A stretch of 6,687 nucleotides of DNA, taken from Chthonomonadaceae bacterium (lineage in GTDB: Bacteria; Armatimonadota; Chthonomonadetes; Chthonomonadales; Chthonomonadaceae). Shown piece by piece: positions 5,404 to 6,687 of the stretch. Numbering within the stretch: position 1 is the stretch's first letter; each line of letters begins with the position of its first letter. Under the pieces are notes generated by a model. The model made no database searches and was not told the origin of the DNA. It worked only from the letters and a program-made list of their open reading frames with translations. The translations under genes were made by a program, and so were the position numbers. Location: assembly GCA_025355115.1 (NCBI GenBank), contig JANXLO010000285.1, positions 1 to 6,687 on the forward strand, written 5' to 3'.

Positions 5404-6687
5404 CTATCGCTCCCCAAAGAGTCTCTTTGAGAGATCGGTCTGAAGCAGGCCCTCAGGATCGCAGTGGTGCTTCAATCTGAAAAATGCTTCGATCGTCTCC
5501 TCACCCATGGATGAGGAAACTGAGTTGGGATCTAGTGTACTATCCTTGGCGAAATAGAAGCGTCCGCCCGCCTGAAGGACGAGCTGGTTTAGCTTCGCCG
5601 TCAGTTGCCACAGTCGCCGACGGTTGCGCGCCGTCACGGGGAAATCCAGCGCGAGCGAGTATCCGTCCACCGCATGAGACATCAAAAAGTCGTCCTTCCG
5701 ATGTCGCTTGAAAACTCCTAGATAAGGCACAATTCCCCACTGCTGAGAGAGCGCAATCTGCGCAGAGAAACAGTTATCCGCCTCTGCCGCAGGCACAAAG
5801 CTTTGATATTGAATCAGCCCTCCCGGTTTGTAGACGAATTTCCAGTCCGGAACATAGTCCAGCAGGAATGCGAAGCCTGCATGGGACTGCCGTACGGTCT
5901 TGTGATTGCCCAGTGTATTGCTCGCGAAGAACTTGGCGGCGTTCAGGAGTCGCATCCCGAAATCGTTCGAGATCGGCTTCATCAGCCTCCACATCAAAGA
6001 TTTTGGAATAATGCCGAACAGCGAGTCCGGCAGCTCCTGATTTTTCACTCTGAGGGACTGGAGAGGACTTTTATCCTCTGCGGCGTCAAGATATCGGGCC
6101 TCGTGGACCTGCCCCCTGCCGAGCCCCTCGCCTTTGGCGAAACAGTCGATCCATCCCACCATATAGTCCGCCCGATCGCTCCGTGATTCGAACTCGCGGA
6201 TGATATCGGCGAAATTCTGGGTGGCGTAGGCGTAGACCGAGAGCAGGCCCGACTCCACTCTCTTCATCTGCAGCACGATCCGAGTGAAGACGCCGAGCAT
6301 CCCAAATCCGCCTATCGCTGCGAAAAACAGGTCTCGGTTCAGATTGCGACTGCAGGTCTTCACTTCTCCGGAAGGCAACAGCAGATCAAATTCCAGAGCA
6401 TGGTCACCCAGAGGCCCCATCCTGTAGTTGTTCTTGCCATGATAGTTCATTCCGAGTGCGCCGCCCATCGTGACAGTCATTGTGCCCGAGACGACAGGTG
6501 GCCACCAGCCATCTTCGATGATGTACTGCCAGAGCTGCTTCAGAGTGACGCCGGGCTCTATGCTGATGATCCCCGTTCGAGCGTCCCACTCCAATATCCG
6601 GCACATCCGGGTCAGATCCAGACTGATGTTTTCGGCAGCGAGCGAGGCGTCTCCGTACGACCGGCCTGCCCCACGAAGGCCGACTTT
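5404..6687 (-). CDS. DprE1-like FAD-dependent oxidoreductase (5' partial)
   Basis: The frame stays open from an internal ATG at 6606 to the window edge. Those 27 extra codons encode the FAD-binding signature GLRGAGRSYGD, so the gene starts outside the window. It belongs to the FAD_binding_4 (PP-loop) superfamily, and of the members I know it most resembles DprE1, the decaprenylphosphoryl-ribose 2'-oxidase. Numbering from the 6606 ATG, shared features are GGALGMNYHGKNN (48-60, compare HGKNH in DprE1), GDHALEFDLLLPSGE (67-81), GGFGMLGV (99-106), ALDFPV (319-324) and GGRFYFAKDS (347-356), whose Lys matches the FAD/substrate-contacting Lys of DprE1. The Cys attacked by benzothiazinones in DprE1 is replaced here by Ala319. 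No DprE2-like partner is in the window. The likely role is oxidation of a sugar or sugar-lipid hydroxyl, but the substrate is unknown and a sugar-lactone or sterol-type oxidoreductase is possible. No membrane segment is visible. It is the first visible gene of the - strand operon. Confidence 0.88.
   Translation of the reverse strand, partial: KVGLRGAGRSYGDASLAAENISLDLTRMCRILEWDARTGIISIEPGVTLKQLWQYIIEDGWWPPVVSGTMTVTMGGALGMNYHGKNNYRMGPLGDHALEFDLLLPSGEVKTCSRNLNRDLFFAAIGGFGMLGVFTRIVLQMKRVESGLLSVYAYATQNFADIIREFESRSDRADYMVGWIDCFAKGEGLGRGQVHEARYLDAAEDKSPLQSLRVKNQELPDSLFGIIPKSLMWRLMKPISNDFGMRLLNAAKFFASNTLGNHKTVRQSHAGFAFLLDYVPDWKFVYKPGGLIQYQSFVPAAEADNCFSAQIALSQQWGIVPYLGVFKRHRKDDFLMSHAVDGYSLALDFPVTARNRRRLWQLTAKLNQLVLQAGGRFYFAKDSTLDPNSVSSSMGEETIEAFFRLKHHCDPEGLLQTDLSKRLFGER

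Noticed and set aside
6604..6606. ATG at 6606 as the real start of the DprE1-like gene
   Set aside because: The 27 codons upstream encode the FAD-binding RGAGRSYGD signature in the same frame, so the gene continues past the window end.

Overview
The window holds five protein genes, two of them cut by the window ends. One gene on the + strand (2-2821) converges on a compact run of four genes on the - strand (6687 down to 2921). I see no rRNA, tRNA, CRISPR array, insertion sequence or phage gene. Base composition is moderately GC-rich and fairly even. The gene set (a cyclase-ATPase-TPR signalling protein, a single-chain iron-sulfur fumarase, short CbiX-type chelatases and a DprE1-like flavoprotein) would fit a free-living soil bacterium. 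Acidobacteriota is my best guess, but this is inference from gene content with low confidence.

Positions 2-2821 (+) encode the C-terminal 939 or so residues of a large signalling protein. In order it has the second half of a class III nucleotide cyclase domain, a STAND/NB-ARC-type ATPase, a winged-helix-like linker, and a TPR array in exact 40-residue register. The residues that select adenine and stabilise the transition state are present, so the visible half looks like an active adenylate cyclase. The first metal-binding Asp lies upstream of the window.

Positions 2822-2920 are a 99-bp convergent gap with no gene. It contains two imperfect hairpins that could stop transcription from either side, although neither is followed by a clear T tract.

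On the - strand, transcription reads from a 5'-truncated DprE1-like FAD-dependent oxidoreductase (6687-5404), then after 47 bp a fused alpha/beta class I fumarate hydratase (5356-3842), then after 34 bp a CbiX/SirB-family protein with a Cys-containing tail (3807-3316). That gene overlaps by four bases (ATGA) a second short CbiX-family protein (3319-2921). Tight spacing and translational coupling suggest an operon whose promoter lies outside the window. The first CbiX homologue in the operon lacks one of the two family metal-binding histidines, while the second keeps both, so the pair may have divided roles. The link between a [4Fe-4S] fumarase and tetrapyrrole-chelatase-like proteins is the most intriguing aspect, but no function for the combination can be proved from sequence alone. 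I did not find a convincing wholly new system here.
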